Assembly (NCBI RefSeq): GCF_036906915.1 | Contig: NZ_JBAKHX010000004.1 | Span: 62,001-126,000, forward strand | Length of the DNA stretch: 64,000 nt | From: Phytohabitans sp036906915 | Lineage (GTDB): Bacteria > Actinomycetota > Actinomycetes > Mycobacteriales > Micromonosporaceae | Direction: 5' to 3' | Shown here: in pieces, positions 1 through 8,448 of the stretch | Position numbering within the stretch: the first letter of the stretch is position 1 | Layout: every line of letters begins with the position of its first letter | Program-made: the position numbers and the translations under genes | The notes under the pieces: generated by a model | What the model saw: the letters and a program-made list of their open reading frames with translations, nothing else | The model's database searches: none | Told to the model about the DNA's origin: nothing

Positions 1-936
1 GTGGCGTACATGGGCGACGACGAGCGGTTCGACTACCTGTACAAGTTCGTCTCGGACAAGAAGTACATGCCGGGGAACTCGTGGGTTGCCCGCAAGCACA
101 ACCTGACGCTGCTGGAGTCCGGCTCGCTGTACGTGGCGAAGCTCGACTACACCAGCGCCGCCGAGATCGACGGTATGGGCAAGCTGCCCACCGACGGCGC
201 GTTCAACGGCACCGGCCGCTGGATCAAGCTGGTACGGGGCAACAAGTCCTACGTGGACGGTATGACCGCTGCCGACGTGCTCACGTTCACCCGGCTGGCC
301 GGCGACGCGGTGGGCGCGACCAAGATGGACCGTCCCGAGGACGTCGAGCCCAGCCTCCTGACCGGCAAGGTCTACGTGGCGCTTACCAACAACACCAACC
401 GCGGCACCGGCACCAACCCGAAGGCCGACGAGGCGAACCCGCGCAACGCCAACAAGCACGGGCACATCCTCGAAGTGGTCGAGGACCGGGGCGACAACGC
501 CGCCGAGACCTTCACCTGGTCGCTGCCGATCGTCTGCGGTGACCCGACAGACGCGTCGACGTACTTCGCCGGGTACGACAAGACCAAGGTCTCGCCGATC
601 TCCTGCCCGGACAACGTGGCGTTCGACGGCGCCGGCAACCTCTGGATCTCCACCGACGGCAACGCGCTGGGCAGCAACGACGGCCTCTTCGCGACCGCCA
701 TCGAGGGCCCGGAGCGCGGCCACCTGAAGCAGTTCCTCACCGTGCCGCTCGGCGCGGAGACCTGCGGCCCGTTCATCACCGCCGACAACCGGTCGGTCTT
801 CGTCGCGGTGCAGCACCCCGGCGAGATCACCGGTGCGTCGGTCGAGAACCCGGCCTCCACGTGGCCGGACGGCGACTACGCCAAGCCAGGCGTGGTCTGC
901 ACGTGGCGCCTGGACGGCCGCGCCGTCGGCAGCTAG
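1..936 (+). CDS. PhoX/DUF839-family phosphatase, C-terminal part
   Basis: The reading frame is open at the first base, so the GTG there is probably an internal codon and the gene begins outside the window. The 311 visible residues look like the C-terminal part of a PhoX-type (DUF839) phosphatase. These are secreted Ca/Fe-dependent phosphomonoesterases folded as beta-propellers. The segments GDDERFDYLYKFVS, RPEDVE, GHILEV and DNVAFDGAGNLWISTDG are typical of that family's later propeller blades. The signal peptide and first metal ligands cannot be seen. A strong hairpin follows the stop. The family call is good; whether it acts on phosphate esters in vivo is inferred. Confidence 0.8.
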   Translation: MAYMGDDERFDYLYKFVSDKKYMPGNSWVARKHNLTLLESGSLYVAKLDYTSAAEIDGMGKLPTDGAFNGTGRWIKLVRGNKSYVDGMTAADVLTFTRLAGDAVGATKMDRPEDVEPSLLTGKVYVALTNNTNRGTGTNPKADEANPRNANKHGHILEVVEDRGDNAAETFTWSLPIVCGDPTDASTYFAGYDKTKVSPISCPDNVAFDGAGNLWISTDGNALGSNDGLFATAIEGPERGHLKQFLTVPLGAETCGPFITADNRSVFVAVQHPGEITGASVENPASTWPDGDYAKPGVVCTWRLDGRAVGS

Positions 937-947
937 CTCGACGGCGT

Positions 948-973
948 TGAGGCGCCCCCACGGGGGCGCCTCA
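948..973. terminator. Bidirectional terminator hairpin
   Basis: A perfect 12-bp inverted repeat (TGAGGCGCCCCC and its complement) with a 2-nt centre lies between two convergent genes. Its right arm contains the TGA stop of the minus-strand IclR gene. There is no clear U-tract, as is common for actinobacterial terminators. Confidence 0.75.
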
Positions 974-1753
974 CACGTCCGCGGCGATCGTCTCGGCCAG
1001 GCCCTTCGCCAGGGTCATCAGCCGGGTGCGCACCACCCGCGCCGACGTCATCAGCTCCGCCACCGGCATCGCGCAGGCCAACGCCACCCGTCGTTCCATG
1101 TCTTTGTCCTGCGTCACCATCACGGCCGCGCAGCCGACGCCCTGCCGGTACTGGTTCATCTCGACCTGCATCCCGCGCCGGTCACCGGCAGCGAGATCAG
1201 CCTCGAACGCCTCCGGCGTCGTGAGCGTTTGCTGCGTGAACTGCCGCATACCCCACTCCTTGAGGTACCGGAAGCGCTGATCGGCCGTCAGCGTGGCCAG
1301 GAGAGCCTTTCCCAGCGCCGTCGCGTGCGCGCCCTCGTCGTACCCGGGCATCAGGTCTTCCAGGTACGGCGAGCGCGGCCCCTCCGCCGCGGCGGTGATC
1401 GCCACCCGCCCACCGACGAACCGGCCCACGAAGTGGCTGTATCCGGTCTCGATCGCGGCACGGCGCAACGCCTCGCCGATGCTGGGCGGGCCACGGAACG
1501 CCGCGACCAGCTCGCGGTACCGATCTGCCACCTCGAGCCCCACGATGTACGTGCCGTCTTCCCGCCGGATCACGTAGCCCTCGTACGCGAGCGTGCGCAC
1601 CAAGTGGTACGTCGTCGCGACAGTCAACTCGCAACGCCGGGCGATCTGTTTGACGGTCAGGCCTCGCGGGGCCCTTCCCACCGCTTCCAGGACTCGCAGC
1701 GCGCGAGAGACGCTACGGATCAGGTCGGAAGGTTCCGCCAAGGGGTCGCGCAC
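971..1753 (-). CDS. IclR-family transcriptional regulator
   Basis: This is a one-component regulator of about 260 residues. It has an N-terminal winged helix-turn-helix (RSVSRALRVLEAVG ... LTVKQIARRCELTVATTYHLVRTL) and a C-terminal IclR effector-binding domain (HATALGKALLA and the GVGCAAVMV region). IclR proteins usually control small-molecule catabolic operons, often a divergent neighbour. Here the upstream neighbour is a same-strand polyprenyl synthase, so the target is not evident. I chose the GTG at 1753 because a GGAGG sits five bases before it. A GTG six bases further upstream overlaps that ribosome-binding site. Confidence 0.88.
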   Translation of the reverse strand: MRDPLAEPSDLIRSVSRALRVLEAVGRAPRGLTVKQIARRCELTVATTYHLVRTLAYEGYVIRREDGTYIVGLEVADRYRELVAAFRGPPSIGEALRRAAIETGYSHFVGRFVGGRVAITAAAEGPRSPYLEDLMPGYDEGAHATALGKALLATLTADQRFRYLKEWGMRQFTQQTLTTPEAFEADLAAGDRRGMQVEMNQYRQGVGCAAVMVTQDKDMERRVALACAMPVAELMTSARVVRTRLMTLAKGLAETIAADV

Positions 1754-1880
1754 AACCACCTCCGCCGCCGGGGACTTACACCATATGAAAAACCGTGCAC
1801 GAGCGAAACGCCCGTTCGGATCGAAGAGACCACATCTACGGCGACCGACGGTAGGGGTAGCACGACTTTATGTTGATACG

Positions 1881-1910
1881 CCCGACTATTTTTTCGGGCC
1901 CACTGTCGGG
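1881..1910 (-). terminator. Weak terminator-like stem-loop
   Basis: In the gap after the polyprenyl synthase gene, CCCGAC and GTCGGG can pair across a loop that contains a run of A/T. An alternative short pairing, CCCGA with TCGGG, exists in the same stretch. It is placed as a terminator would be, but the stem is short. Confidence 0.35.
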
Positions 1911-1919
1911 TTTACGACC

Positions 1920-2936
1920 TCAGCCGGTGCGATCCGCGATGAAGTCGCAGAGCGACTCCATCGCCCGCCGCGCCGAACTGTCGGGCAGTGGCGCCAGCCG
2001 GGCCCGGGCATCCTCGGCGTACGTGCGGACCGTCTCGCGGGCCCGCTTGAGCGCCGGCGACTCGCGCAGCAGACCCAGCGCCTCGGCGTGCAGGGCGTCG
2101 TCGGTCACCGGGCCGGCCGACAGGATCTCCCGCAGGCGCACCGACGCGGCGTCGGCGTCGTCAGCGGCCAGCGCGTACAGCACCGGCAGCGTCGGCACGC
2201 CCTCGCGCAGATCGGTGCCCGGCGTCTTGCCGGACTGCAGCGAGTCGGAGGCGATGTCGAGCAGGTCGTCGGAGAGCTGGAACGCCACGCCGATCGTCTC
2301 GCCATACCCCGCGAGCGCCTCGATGTGCGCCGGCTCCGCGTGGCCGAACATGCCGCCGAACCGCGCCGACGTGGCGATCAGCGAACCGGTCTTTTCCGAG
2401 ATCACGTCGAGGTAGTGGACGACCGGGTCGTCGCCCGCGCGCGGGCCGACCGTCTCGGCGATCTGGCCGTGTACCAGCCGGGCGAACGTGCGCGCCTGCA
2501 AGCGAACCGCCTCGGTGCCGAGGTCGGCCGCGATGTCGGCGGCGCGGGCGAAGAGATAGTCGCCCACGAGGATCGCCACCGAGTTGGTCCAGCGGGAGTT
2601 GGCGCTCGGGGCGCCCCGGCGCACGGGCGCCTCGTCCATGACGTCGTCGTGGTACAGCGTCGCGAGGTGGGTGAGCTCCATCACCACGGCCGCCGGCACC
2701 ACCAGCGGCGCACGCGGGTCACCGAAGTGCGCACCCAGCGCCACGAGCAGCGGCCGGAACCGCTTGCCGCCGGCCTCGACCAGGTGGCGCGCCGCCTCGG
2801 TGACGAACGGGTCGGCGCTCTCGACACCGGTGCGCAGCTCGCGCTCGACCTCTGCCAACGTCTGTAGAACCGACGCTTCGAGCGCGGGGTCGATAAAATC
2901 GACCCCGATCGACGTCAGTCCGCCAGCTGCCAGCAC
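1920..2936 (-). CDS. Long-chain (E)-polyprenyl diphosphate synthase
   Basis: This soluble prenyltransferase elongates farnesyl- or geranylgeranyl-diphosphate with isopentenyl diphosphate. It probably makes the menaquinone side chain. Both aspartate-rich motifs are present: the first region has HDDVMDE after GGKRFRP, and the second is FQLSDDLLDIAS. The length, about 338 residues, is normal. It is the next gene after nuoN on the same strand and lies in a neighbourhood rich in menaquinone genes, which supports a quinone role over other prenyl products. Chain length cannot be read from sequence. The start is uncertain: the GTG at 2936 gives the family-like beginning LAAGGLTSIGVDF, and a further GTG lies at 2963. 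Confidence 0.88.
   Translation of the reverse strand: MLAAGGLTSIGVDFIDPALEASVLQTLAEVERELRTGVESADPFVTEAARHLVEAGGKRFRPLLVALGAHFGDPRAPLVVPAAVVMELTHLATLYHDDVMDEAPVRRGAPSANSRWTNSVAILVGDYLFARAADIAADLGTEAVRLQARTFARLVHGQIAETVGPRAGDDPVVHYLDVISEKTGSLIATSARFGGMFGHAEPAHIEALAGYGETIGVAFQLSDDLLDIASDSLQSGKTPGTDLREGVPTLPVLYALAADDADAASVRLREILSAGPVTDDALHAEALGLLRESPALKRARETVRTYAEDARARLAPLPDSSARRAMESLCDFIADRTG
2885..2907. repeat. Perfect 10-bp palindrome inside the polyprenyl synthase 5' end
   Basis: CGGGGTCGAT, AAA, ATCGACCCCG: ten paired bases around a three-base centre, 30-50 bases into the synthase gene. It encodes part of GVDFIDPA, so coding constraint may explain part of the symmetry. Confidence 0.5.
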
Positions 2937-3003
2937 CCCGTCCACATCCCCACGATGCCACACGGGATTCCCGGCGCGTCTCCGGGAGGCCCCGTTGTGG
3001 CCG

Positions 3004-4536
3004 TCAGCGCACGAAGTCTGCCGCGCTGGTCGTGAGATCCAGCAAAGGTGCGGGAGCGACGCCGAGCACCAGCGTGGCCACGACGCCGATCACCAGCGCC
3101 GCCGCCGTCAGGCCACCCGGGATCGAGACCGTGGGCGTGGACTCGCCGGGCTCGGAGAGCCACATCATCACGACCACCCGCAGGTACGGGAACGCCAGCA
3201 GCATGCTCGTAATCACACCGAACACGACCAGCCACACCTCACCCGCGTCGAGCGCCGCGCCGAAGACCGCGAACTTCGCGATGAAGCCGCTGGTCAGCGG
3301 GATGCCGGCGAACGCCAGCAGGATGAAGGTGAAGATGCCCGCGTACAGCGGCGAACGGCGGCCAAGACCGGCCCAACGCGACAGATGGGTAGCCTCGCCG
3401 TCGGCGTCACGCACCAGCGTCACCACGCCGAACGCGGCGATCACCGTGAAGCCGTACGCCACCAGGTAGAACATCGTGCTCGACAGGCCGTCCTTGGAGA
3501 GCGCGAGCACGCCCACCATCAGGTAACCGGCGTTGGCGATCGACGAGTACGCCAACAGTCGCTTGATGTCGGTCTGCGTCACCGCGAGCACAGCGCCGAT
3601 GAGCATGGTGAGCACCGCCACAGCGCCGAGAATCGGCGTGTAGTCCCACGCGACCCCGTCGAAGCCGACGTACAGCACGCGCAGCATGCCACCGAACGCG
3701 GCCACCTTGGTGCACGCCGCCATCAGGCCCGTGATCGGGGTCGGCGCGCCCTGGTACACGTCGGGCGTCCACACGTGGAACGGGGCGGCCGCGGCCTTGA
3801 AGAGCAGGCCGATCGCGATCATTGCAAGGCCGGCGTACAGCAGCACCGTGCTCTGCGCCGACTCGGTCACCGCGTCGTGGATGGTGCCGAACTCGACGCC
3901 GCCCGCGAAGCCGTACACGAGGGCCACGCCGAAGAGGAAGAACGCCGACGCGTACGCGCCGAGCAGGAAGTACTTGAGCGCGGCCTCCTGGCTGAGCAGG
4001 CGGCGACGGCGGGCCAGCGCGCACAGCAGGTACAGCGGCAGGGAGAAGACCTCGAGCGCGACGAACATCGTCAGCAGGTCGTTGGCGGCGACGAAGAGCA
4101 GCATGCCGGCGATCGCGAAAACGCTGAGCGGGTACACCTCGGTGGCGCCCTGCTCCTTGACGGCCTGGCGACGGTCGGCCTCGGAGCCCACCGTGACCGC
4201 GGCCTGCGCGACGAACGCGCCACCGTGCTCCAGGGCTCGGTCACCGATCAGCAGCAGCGCCATGATGCCGAGCACGATGATCGCGCCCTGCAGGAAGAGC
4301 GTCGGCCCGTCGATCGCGACCGCCCCGCCCGCCGTGAGCACCCGGGTGTCGGCCTCCACGACGATCATGACGAGCGCCGCCAACAGGCCGAGCAGGGCCA
4401 GGACCAGCTGCGCCGAACGGCGCGCGGCCTTGGGCAGCACGGCCTCGAAGAGCACCCCGAGGCAGGCGACGCCGAACAGGATCAACATGGGCGCGATGGC
4501 CGCATAGTCGATCTTCGGCAGGCTGAGGTCTTCCAT
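3004..4536 (-). CDS. nuoN: NADH-quinone oxidoreductase subunit N
   Basis: This is an antiporter-like membrane subunit of complex I (510 residues, about 14 transmembrane helices). It couples quinone reduction to proton translocation. It belongs to the MrpD-like Proton_antipo_M family. The conserved AAPFHVWTPDVYQGAPTP segment and the lysine-bearing helix before it (GLLFKAAAAPFH) are visible. It is the last nuo gene, and its ATG overlaps the nuoM TAA by one base (TAATG), so translation is probably coupled. The next downstream gene is the polyprenyl synthase. Assignment is secure from length, motif and position. Confidence 0.97.
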   Translation of the reverse strand: MEDLSLPKIDYAAIAPMLILFGVACLGVLFEAVLPKAARRSAQLVLALLGLLAALVMIVVEADTRVLTAGGAVAIDGPTLFLQGAIIVLGIMALLLIGDRALEHGGAFVAQAAVTVGSEADRRQAVKEQGATEVYPLSVFAIAGMLLFVAANDLLTMFVALEVFSLPLYLLCALARRRRLLSQEAALKYFLLGAYASAFFLFGVALVYGFAGGVEFGTIHDAVTESAQSTVLLYAGLAMIAIGLLFKAAAAPFHVWTPDVYQGAPTPITGLMAACTKVAAFGGMLRVLYVGFDGVAWDYTPILGAVAVLTMLIGAVLAVTQTDIKRLLAYSSIANAGYLMVGVLALSKDGLSSTMFYLVAYGFTVIAAFGVVTLVRDADGEATHLSRWAGLGRRSPLYAGIFTFILLAFAGIPLTSGFIAKFAVFGAALDAGEVWLVVFGVITSMLLAFPYLRVVVMMWLSEPGESTPTVSIPGGLTAAALVIGVVATLVLGVAPAPLLDLTTSAADFVR

Positions 4537-6062
4537 TATTTTGCCGCCTCCGTAATGGCCGGCGCAGGGTCCGTCTTCTGGATGTCCTGCATGGTGGCCT
4601 GCACAGCCGGGTTGATGACGTCGGTGACCGGCTTCGGGTAGAAGCCGAGCACGAGAAGCAGCGCGATCAGCGGCGCGACCACGACCTTCTCCCGGACGGT
4701 CAGGTCACGCCGCATCGCGTCCACAGTGGCCAGCGCCGGGTTGAGCGTGCCCTGGGTGGTGCGCTGCACCATCCACAGCACGTACGCGGCGGCCAGGATG
4801 ATGCCGGCGGTCGCGATCACCGCGACCGTCTTGTTGACCGTGAACGTGCCGATCAGCACGAGGAACTCGGACACGAACGGCGCCGTGCCGGGCAGCGCCA
4901 GCGACGCGAGGCCGGCGAAGAAGAGCACGCCCGCGAGCAGCGGCACCAGCTTGCCGGCGCCGCCGAAGTCGCTGATCAGCGAAGAGCCGCGCCGGGCGAC
5001 GAACATGCCGACCACGAGGAAGAGCAGGCCGGTGGCGAGACCGTGGTTGAGCATGTACAGCACCGCGCCGGTGCCGGCCTGGGTGGTGAACGCGAAGATG
5101 CCGACGCCGATGAACCCGAAGTGGGCGATCGAGGTGTACGACACGAGCCGCTTGAGGTCGTTCTGCCCGACCGCGAGCAGGGCCGCGTAGATGATGCCGA
5201 TCACCGCGAGGGCCATGGCGTACGGCGCGAACCAGGTGGAAGCCTCGGGAAACAGCGGCAGGCAGTACCGCAGGATGCCGAACGTGCCCACCTTGTCGAG
5301 CACGCCGACGAGCAGCGCCGCCGAACCGGCCGGCGCGGCGCCACCGGCGTCCGGCAGCCAGGTGTGGAACGGGAAGAATGGCGCCTTGATGGCGAATGCC
5401 ACAAAGAAGCCCAGGAACAGCCAGCGCTCGGTGCCGGTGGAGAAGTCGGCCGACAGCAGCTGCTGCCAGTCGAACGTGTGGCCGCCGAGCGCCCACAGTC
5501 CGATCACCGCGGCCAGCATGAAGAGGCCGCCGACCAGCGAGTACAGGAAGAACTTCACCGCGGCGTACTGGCGCCGCTGTCCGCCGTACGAGCCGATGAG
5601 GAAGTACATCGGCACGAGCATGACCTCGAAGAACACGTAGAACAGGAAGACGTCGGCGGCCGCGAAGACGCCGATCATCGTGCTCTCCAGGACGAGCAGC
5701 AGCGCGAAGTACACCGGCACGCTGCGCCGCGACGCGTCGGCGTCGTGCCACGAGGCCAGGATGACCAGCGGCACCAGCACCGCGATCAGCAGCAGCATGA
5801 CCAGCGCGATGCCGTCGACCGCGAACGTGAACTTGGCGTCCCAGGCGGGGATCCAGGTGTACGACTCGCGGAACTGGAAGCGATCACCGCCGGCGTCGTA
5901 CGCGATCCACATCACGACCGCGAGCGCCAGCACCGCGAGCGACCAGACGAACGCCACCCGCTTGGCCAGCTCGGGCTTCGCCCGCGGCAGGAACGCCACG
6001 ATCAGCGCGCCGACCAGCGGGACGCCGGTCAGGATGGACAGGAACGGAAAGTCTGCGAACAT
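4536..6062 (-). CDS. nuoM: NADH-quinone oxidoreductase subunit M
   Basis: This is a 508-residue antiporter-like proton-pumping subunit. The family segments KAPFFPFHTWLPDAGGAAPAG and RLVSYTSIAHFGF are present. I start it at the ATG at 6062 (FADFPFLSILTGVPLVGAL), which follows an AGAGG ribosome-binding site seven bases away. The open frame extends another 65 codons upstream into nuoL, but that extension is Arg-rich and not helical. Unlike most junctions in this operon, a 64-base gap separates it from nuoL. Its start codon lies inside a 16-bp inverted repeat, described separately. Confidence 0.96.
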   Translation of the reverse strand: MFADFPFLSILTGVPLVGALIVAFLPRAKPELAKRVAFVWSLAVLALAVVMWIAYDAGGDRFQFRESYTWIPAWDAKFTFAVDGIALVMLLLIAVLVPLVILASWHDADASRRSVPVYFALLLVLESTMIGVFAAADVFLFYVFFEVMLVPMYFLIGSYGGQRRQYAAVKFFLYSLVGGLFMLAAVIGLWALGGHTFDWQQLLSADFSTGTERWLFLGFFVAFAIKAPFFPFHTWLPDAGGAAPAGSAALLVGVLDKVGTFGILRYCLPLFPEASTWFAPYAMALAVIGIIYAALLAVGQNDLKRLVSYTSIAHFGFIGVGIFAFTTQAGTGAVLYMLNHGLATGLLFLVVGMFVARRGSSLISDFGGAGKLVPLLAGVLFFAGLASLALPGTAPFVSEFLVLIGTFTVNKTVAVIATAGIILAAAYVLWMVQRTTQGTLNPALATVDAMRRDLTVREKVVVAPLIALLLVLGFYPKPVTDVINPAVQATMQDIQKTDPAPAITEAAK

Positions 6063-6126
6063 TATTCGTCCTCTATCTCCGTCGTCAGCTCGCCGTCCGC
6101 GGTGTGGGGCGGACGAATAATGTTCG
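6056..6126 (-). promoter_or_regulatory. 16-bp inverted repeat enclosing the nuoM ribosome-binding site and start
   Basis: CGAACATTATTCGTCC at 6056-6071 and GGACGAATAATGTTCG at 6111-6126 are exact complements separated by 39 bases. In the mRNA the first arm begins directly after the nuoL TGA. The second arm contains the end of the AGAGG ribosome-binding site, the AUG and the first bases of nuoM codon 3. A folded stem would hide the nuoM start. Ribosomes leaving nuoL could open it. The repeat is seen directly; the regulatory role is inferred. Confidence 0.65.
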
Positions 6127-8085
6127 TCACGCCAGCCACCCAAGCTGGAGAGCGAGGAACGCGGCCACGACCAGCAGCGCACCCGTGAGCATGGACATCG
6201 CGTACGACCGCACGAAGCCGGTCTGGAGGCGACGCAGCCGGCTGGAGCCGCCACCAACCCCGGCGGCGAGCCCGTTGACCAGCCCGTCGATGCCTCGGTT
6301 GTCGAGGAAGACGAGCGCCCGGGTAAGGAAGATGCCGGGCTTCTCGAAGACCGCCTCGTTGAACGCGTCGGCGTACAGGTTGCGGCGAGCGGCCGTCACG
6401 ACCGGGCCCGCCGGCTGCTCCCGCAGGGCGGTGCCGTTGCGGAACAGCGCGTACGCCAGGCCGACGCCGAGCAGCGTGACCACGATGGACAGTGCCGTGA
6501 TCAGGCCGTGCGACATGACCGCGTGGACCTCTTCGCCGGAGTGGTCGCCGAGCGCCGGCACCAGCCAGTCGGGCACCGAGGTCGCCATCAGGCCACCGGC
6601 CGCCACCGAGCCCACGGCGAGCAGCACGAGCGGCACGGTCATGACCGGCGGCGACTCGTGCGGGTGGTCGATGTCTTCGGTCCACCGCTTCGGCCCGTGG
6701 AACGTCAGCACGAACAGCCGGGTCATGTAGAACGCGGTGACACCGGCGCCGATCAGCGCGGCCGTGCCGAAGAGCCAGGCCGTCCAGCCCTCCCGCTCGT
6801 ACGCCGCCACGATGATCGGCTCCTTGGAGAAGAAGCCGGACAGCGGCGGCAGGCCGATGATGGCGAGCCACGCCAGGCCGAACGTGGCCCAGGTGATCCT
6901 CATGTACCGCCACAGCCCGCCGAATCGGCGGATGTCGGTCTGGTCGTGCATGCCGTGCATCACCGAGCCGGCACCGAGGAACAGGCCGGCCTTGAAGAAG
7001 CCGTGCGCGAGCAGGTGCACGATCGCCAGCGCGTACGCCGCACCGCCGAGCCCGACGCCGAGGAACATGTAGCCGATCTGCGACACCGTCGACCAGGCCA
7101 GCACGCGCTTGATGTCGTCCTTGGCGCAACCGATGATGCAGCCGATCAGGAGCGTGAGCGCGCCGACGCTGACCACGACGGTCTGGAGCGTCGCGTTCTG
7201 CGAGAAGATCGGGTTGGACCGGGCGATCAGGTACACGCCCGCGGTCACCATCGTGGCCGCGTGGATAAGGGCCGACACCGGGGTCGGGCCCTCCATCGCG
7301 TCCGGCAACCACGCCTGGAGCGGGAACTGGCCGGACTTGCCCGCGGCGCCGAGCAGCAGGAGCAGGCCCATGATGAGGATGGTGCCGGAGGCGACCGCGC
7401 CGATCCCGTTGAACACCTCGTCGTACTGCGTGGTGCCGAGCTGGGCGAACATCAGGAAGATGGCGATCGCGAACCCGGCGTCACCGACGCGGTTCATCAG
7501 GAACGCCTTCTTGCCGGCGGTGGCCGCCGACGGCCGGGTCACCCAGAACGAGATCAGCAGGTACGAGGCGAGACCCACGCCCTCCCAGCCGATGTAGAGC
7601 ATCACGTAGTTGTTGCCCAGCACCAGCAGGAGCATCGCGGCGACGAAGAGGTTGAAGTACCCGAAGAACCGGCGCCGGCCCTCGTCGTGCTCCATGTAGC
7701 CGACCGCGTACAGGTGGATCAGGAAGCCAACGCCGGTGATCAGCAGCACGAACACCGCAGACAGCGGGTCGAAGAGCAGGCCGAAGTCGACGTGCAGCGA
7801 GCCGACCTCGATGTAGTCGAACAGACTCAGCTCGACCGCACGGTTGTCGAGGCCGCGGAGCTGGAAGAAGTACGTCAGGCCCAGCACGAAGGCGACCCCG
7901 ACGCTGGCCACGCCGAGCCAGTGCCCCCACTTGTCAGCGCGCCGGCCGAGCAGCAGCAGGACCGCCGCGCTGGCCAGCGGGATGGCGATCAGCAGCCAGA
8001 CGCTGGAGAGCAGCCCACTCGCGGCAACGTAGTTGACCGCGTTCTCAGCAGGCGCAGCGTGCGCACCTTTCAATACGTCGTGCAT
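6127..8085 (-). CDS. nuoL: NADH-quinone oxidoreductase subunit L
   Basis: This is the largest antiporter-like subunit of complex I (652 residues). It has the N-terminal Proton_antipo_N domain (GVGLASYLLISFW), the central pump motif KSGQFPLQAWLPDAMEGPTP and HAATMVTAGVYL. It ends with the amphipathic-helix region and a C-terminal membrane anchor, the arrangement of the lateral helix that braces NuoM and NuoN. The ATG at 8085 has GAGGCGG upstream and lies 13 bases after the nuoK stop. Its length is usual for actinobacteria, and no motif is missing. Confidence 0.97.
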   Translation of the reverse strand: MHDVLKGAHAAPAENAVNYVAASGLLSSVWLLIAIPLASAAVLLLLGRRADKWGHWLGVASVGVAFVLGLTYFFQLRGLDNRAVELSLFDYIEVGSLHVDFGLLFDPLSAVFVLLITGVGFLIHLYAVGYMEHDEGRRRFFGYFNLFVAAMLLLVLGNNYVMLYIGWEGVGLASYLLISFWVTRPSAATAGKKAFLMNRVGDAGFAIAIFLMFAQLGTTQYDEVFNGIGAVASGTILIMGLLLLLGAAGKSGQFPLQAWLPDAMEGPTPVSALIHAATMVTAGVYLIARSNPIFSQNATLQTVVVSVGALTLLIGCIIGCAKDDIKRVLAWSTVSQIGYMFLGVGLGGAAYALAIVHLLAHGFFKAGLFLGAGSVMHGMHDQTDIRRFGGLWRYMRITWATFGLAWLAIIGLPPLSGFFSKEPIIVAAYEREGWTAWLFGTAALIGAGVTAFYMTRLFVLTFHGPKRWTEDIDHPHESPPVMTVPLVLLAVGSVAAGGLMATSVPDWLVPALGDHSGEEVHAVMSHGLITALSIVVTLLGVGLAYALFRNGTALREQPAGPVVTAARRNLYADAFNEAVFEKPGIFLTRALVFLDNRGIDGLVNGLAAGVGGGSSRLRRLQTGFVRSYAMSMLTGALLVVAAFLALQLGWLA

Positions 8086-8098
8086 TTCCGCCTCAGTC

Positions 8099-8407
8099 TC
8101 AGTACTTCAGCAGGTTTGCGTCGTCGACGCTGGCCGACCGGCGCGTACGGAAGATGGACATGATGATGGCGAGGCCGACGACCACCTCGGCGGCGGCGAC
8201 CACCATGACGAAGAACGCCATGATCTGGCCATCGAGGTTGCCGTTCATCCGGCTGAACGTCACGAGCGCGAGGTTGGCCGCGTTCAGCATCAGCTCGACG
8301 CACATGAACAGCACGATGGCGTTGCGCCGGATCAGCACACCGGTGGCGCCGATCGTGAACAGCACCGTCGCCAACACGAGATACCACTCAGGATTAGAAG
8401 GACTCAC
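8099..8407 (-). CDS. nuoK: NADH-quinone oxidoreductase subunit K
   Basis: This is a small membrane subunit of 102 residues with three helices. It carries the buried glutamates of the proton path: one in helix 2 (FMCVELMLNAANL) and one in helix 3 (VVAAAEVVVGLAI). It corresponds to mitochondrial ND4L. It starts with GTG, 34 bases after the nuoJ stop. Confidence 0.97.
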   Translation of the reverse strand: MSPSNPEWYLVLATVLFTIGATGVLIRRNAIVLFMCVELMLNAANLALVTFSRMNGNLDGQIMAFFVMVVAAAEVVVGLAIIMSIFRTRRSASVDDANLLKY

Positions 8408-8425
8408 TTCGCAGTGCCCTCTTTC

Positions 8426-8448
8426 CGATCGTTCGCTGCGCTCACTTC
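8426..8448 (-). other. TGAGCGCAGCGA-type motif at the nuoJ stop codon
   Basis: Read on the minus strand, the nuoJ stop begins the string TGAGCGCAGCGAACGATCGG. Similar G/A-rich strings follow the stop codons of nuoG (TGAGCGCGAGGAGTGAGC) and pobA (GCCGAGCGGAGCGAGGCC). The function is unknown. Confidence 0.5.

Noticed and set aside
2584..4641. A 685-codon plus-strand frame across nuoN and the polyprenyl synthase
   Set aside because: The product is an Arg/His/Glu-rich low-complexity string antisense to well-conserved genes. It is a high-GC shadow.
6508..8163. A 551-codon plus-strand frame across nuoL
   Set aside because: It is made of His, Arg, Asp and Gly runs antisense to NuoL. There is no ribosome-binding site or motif.
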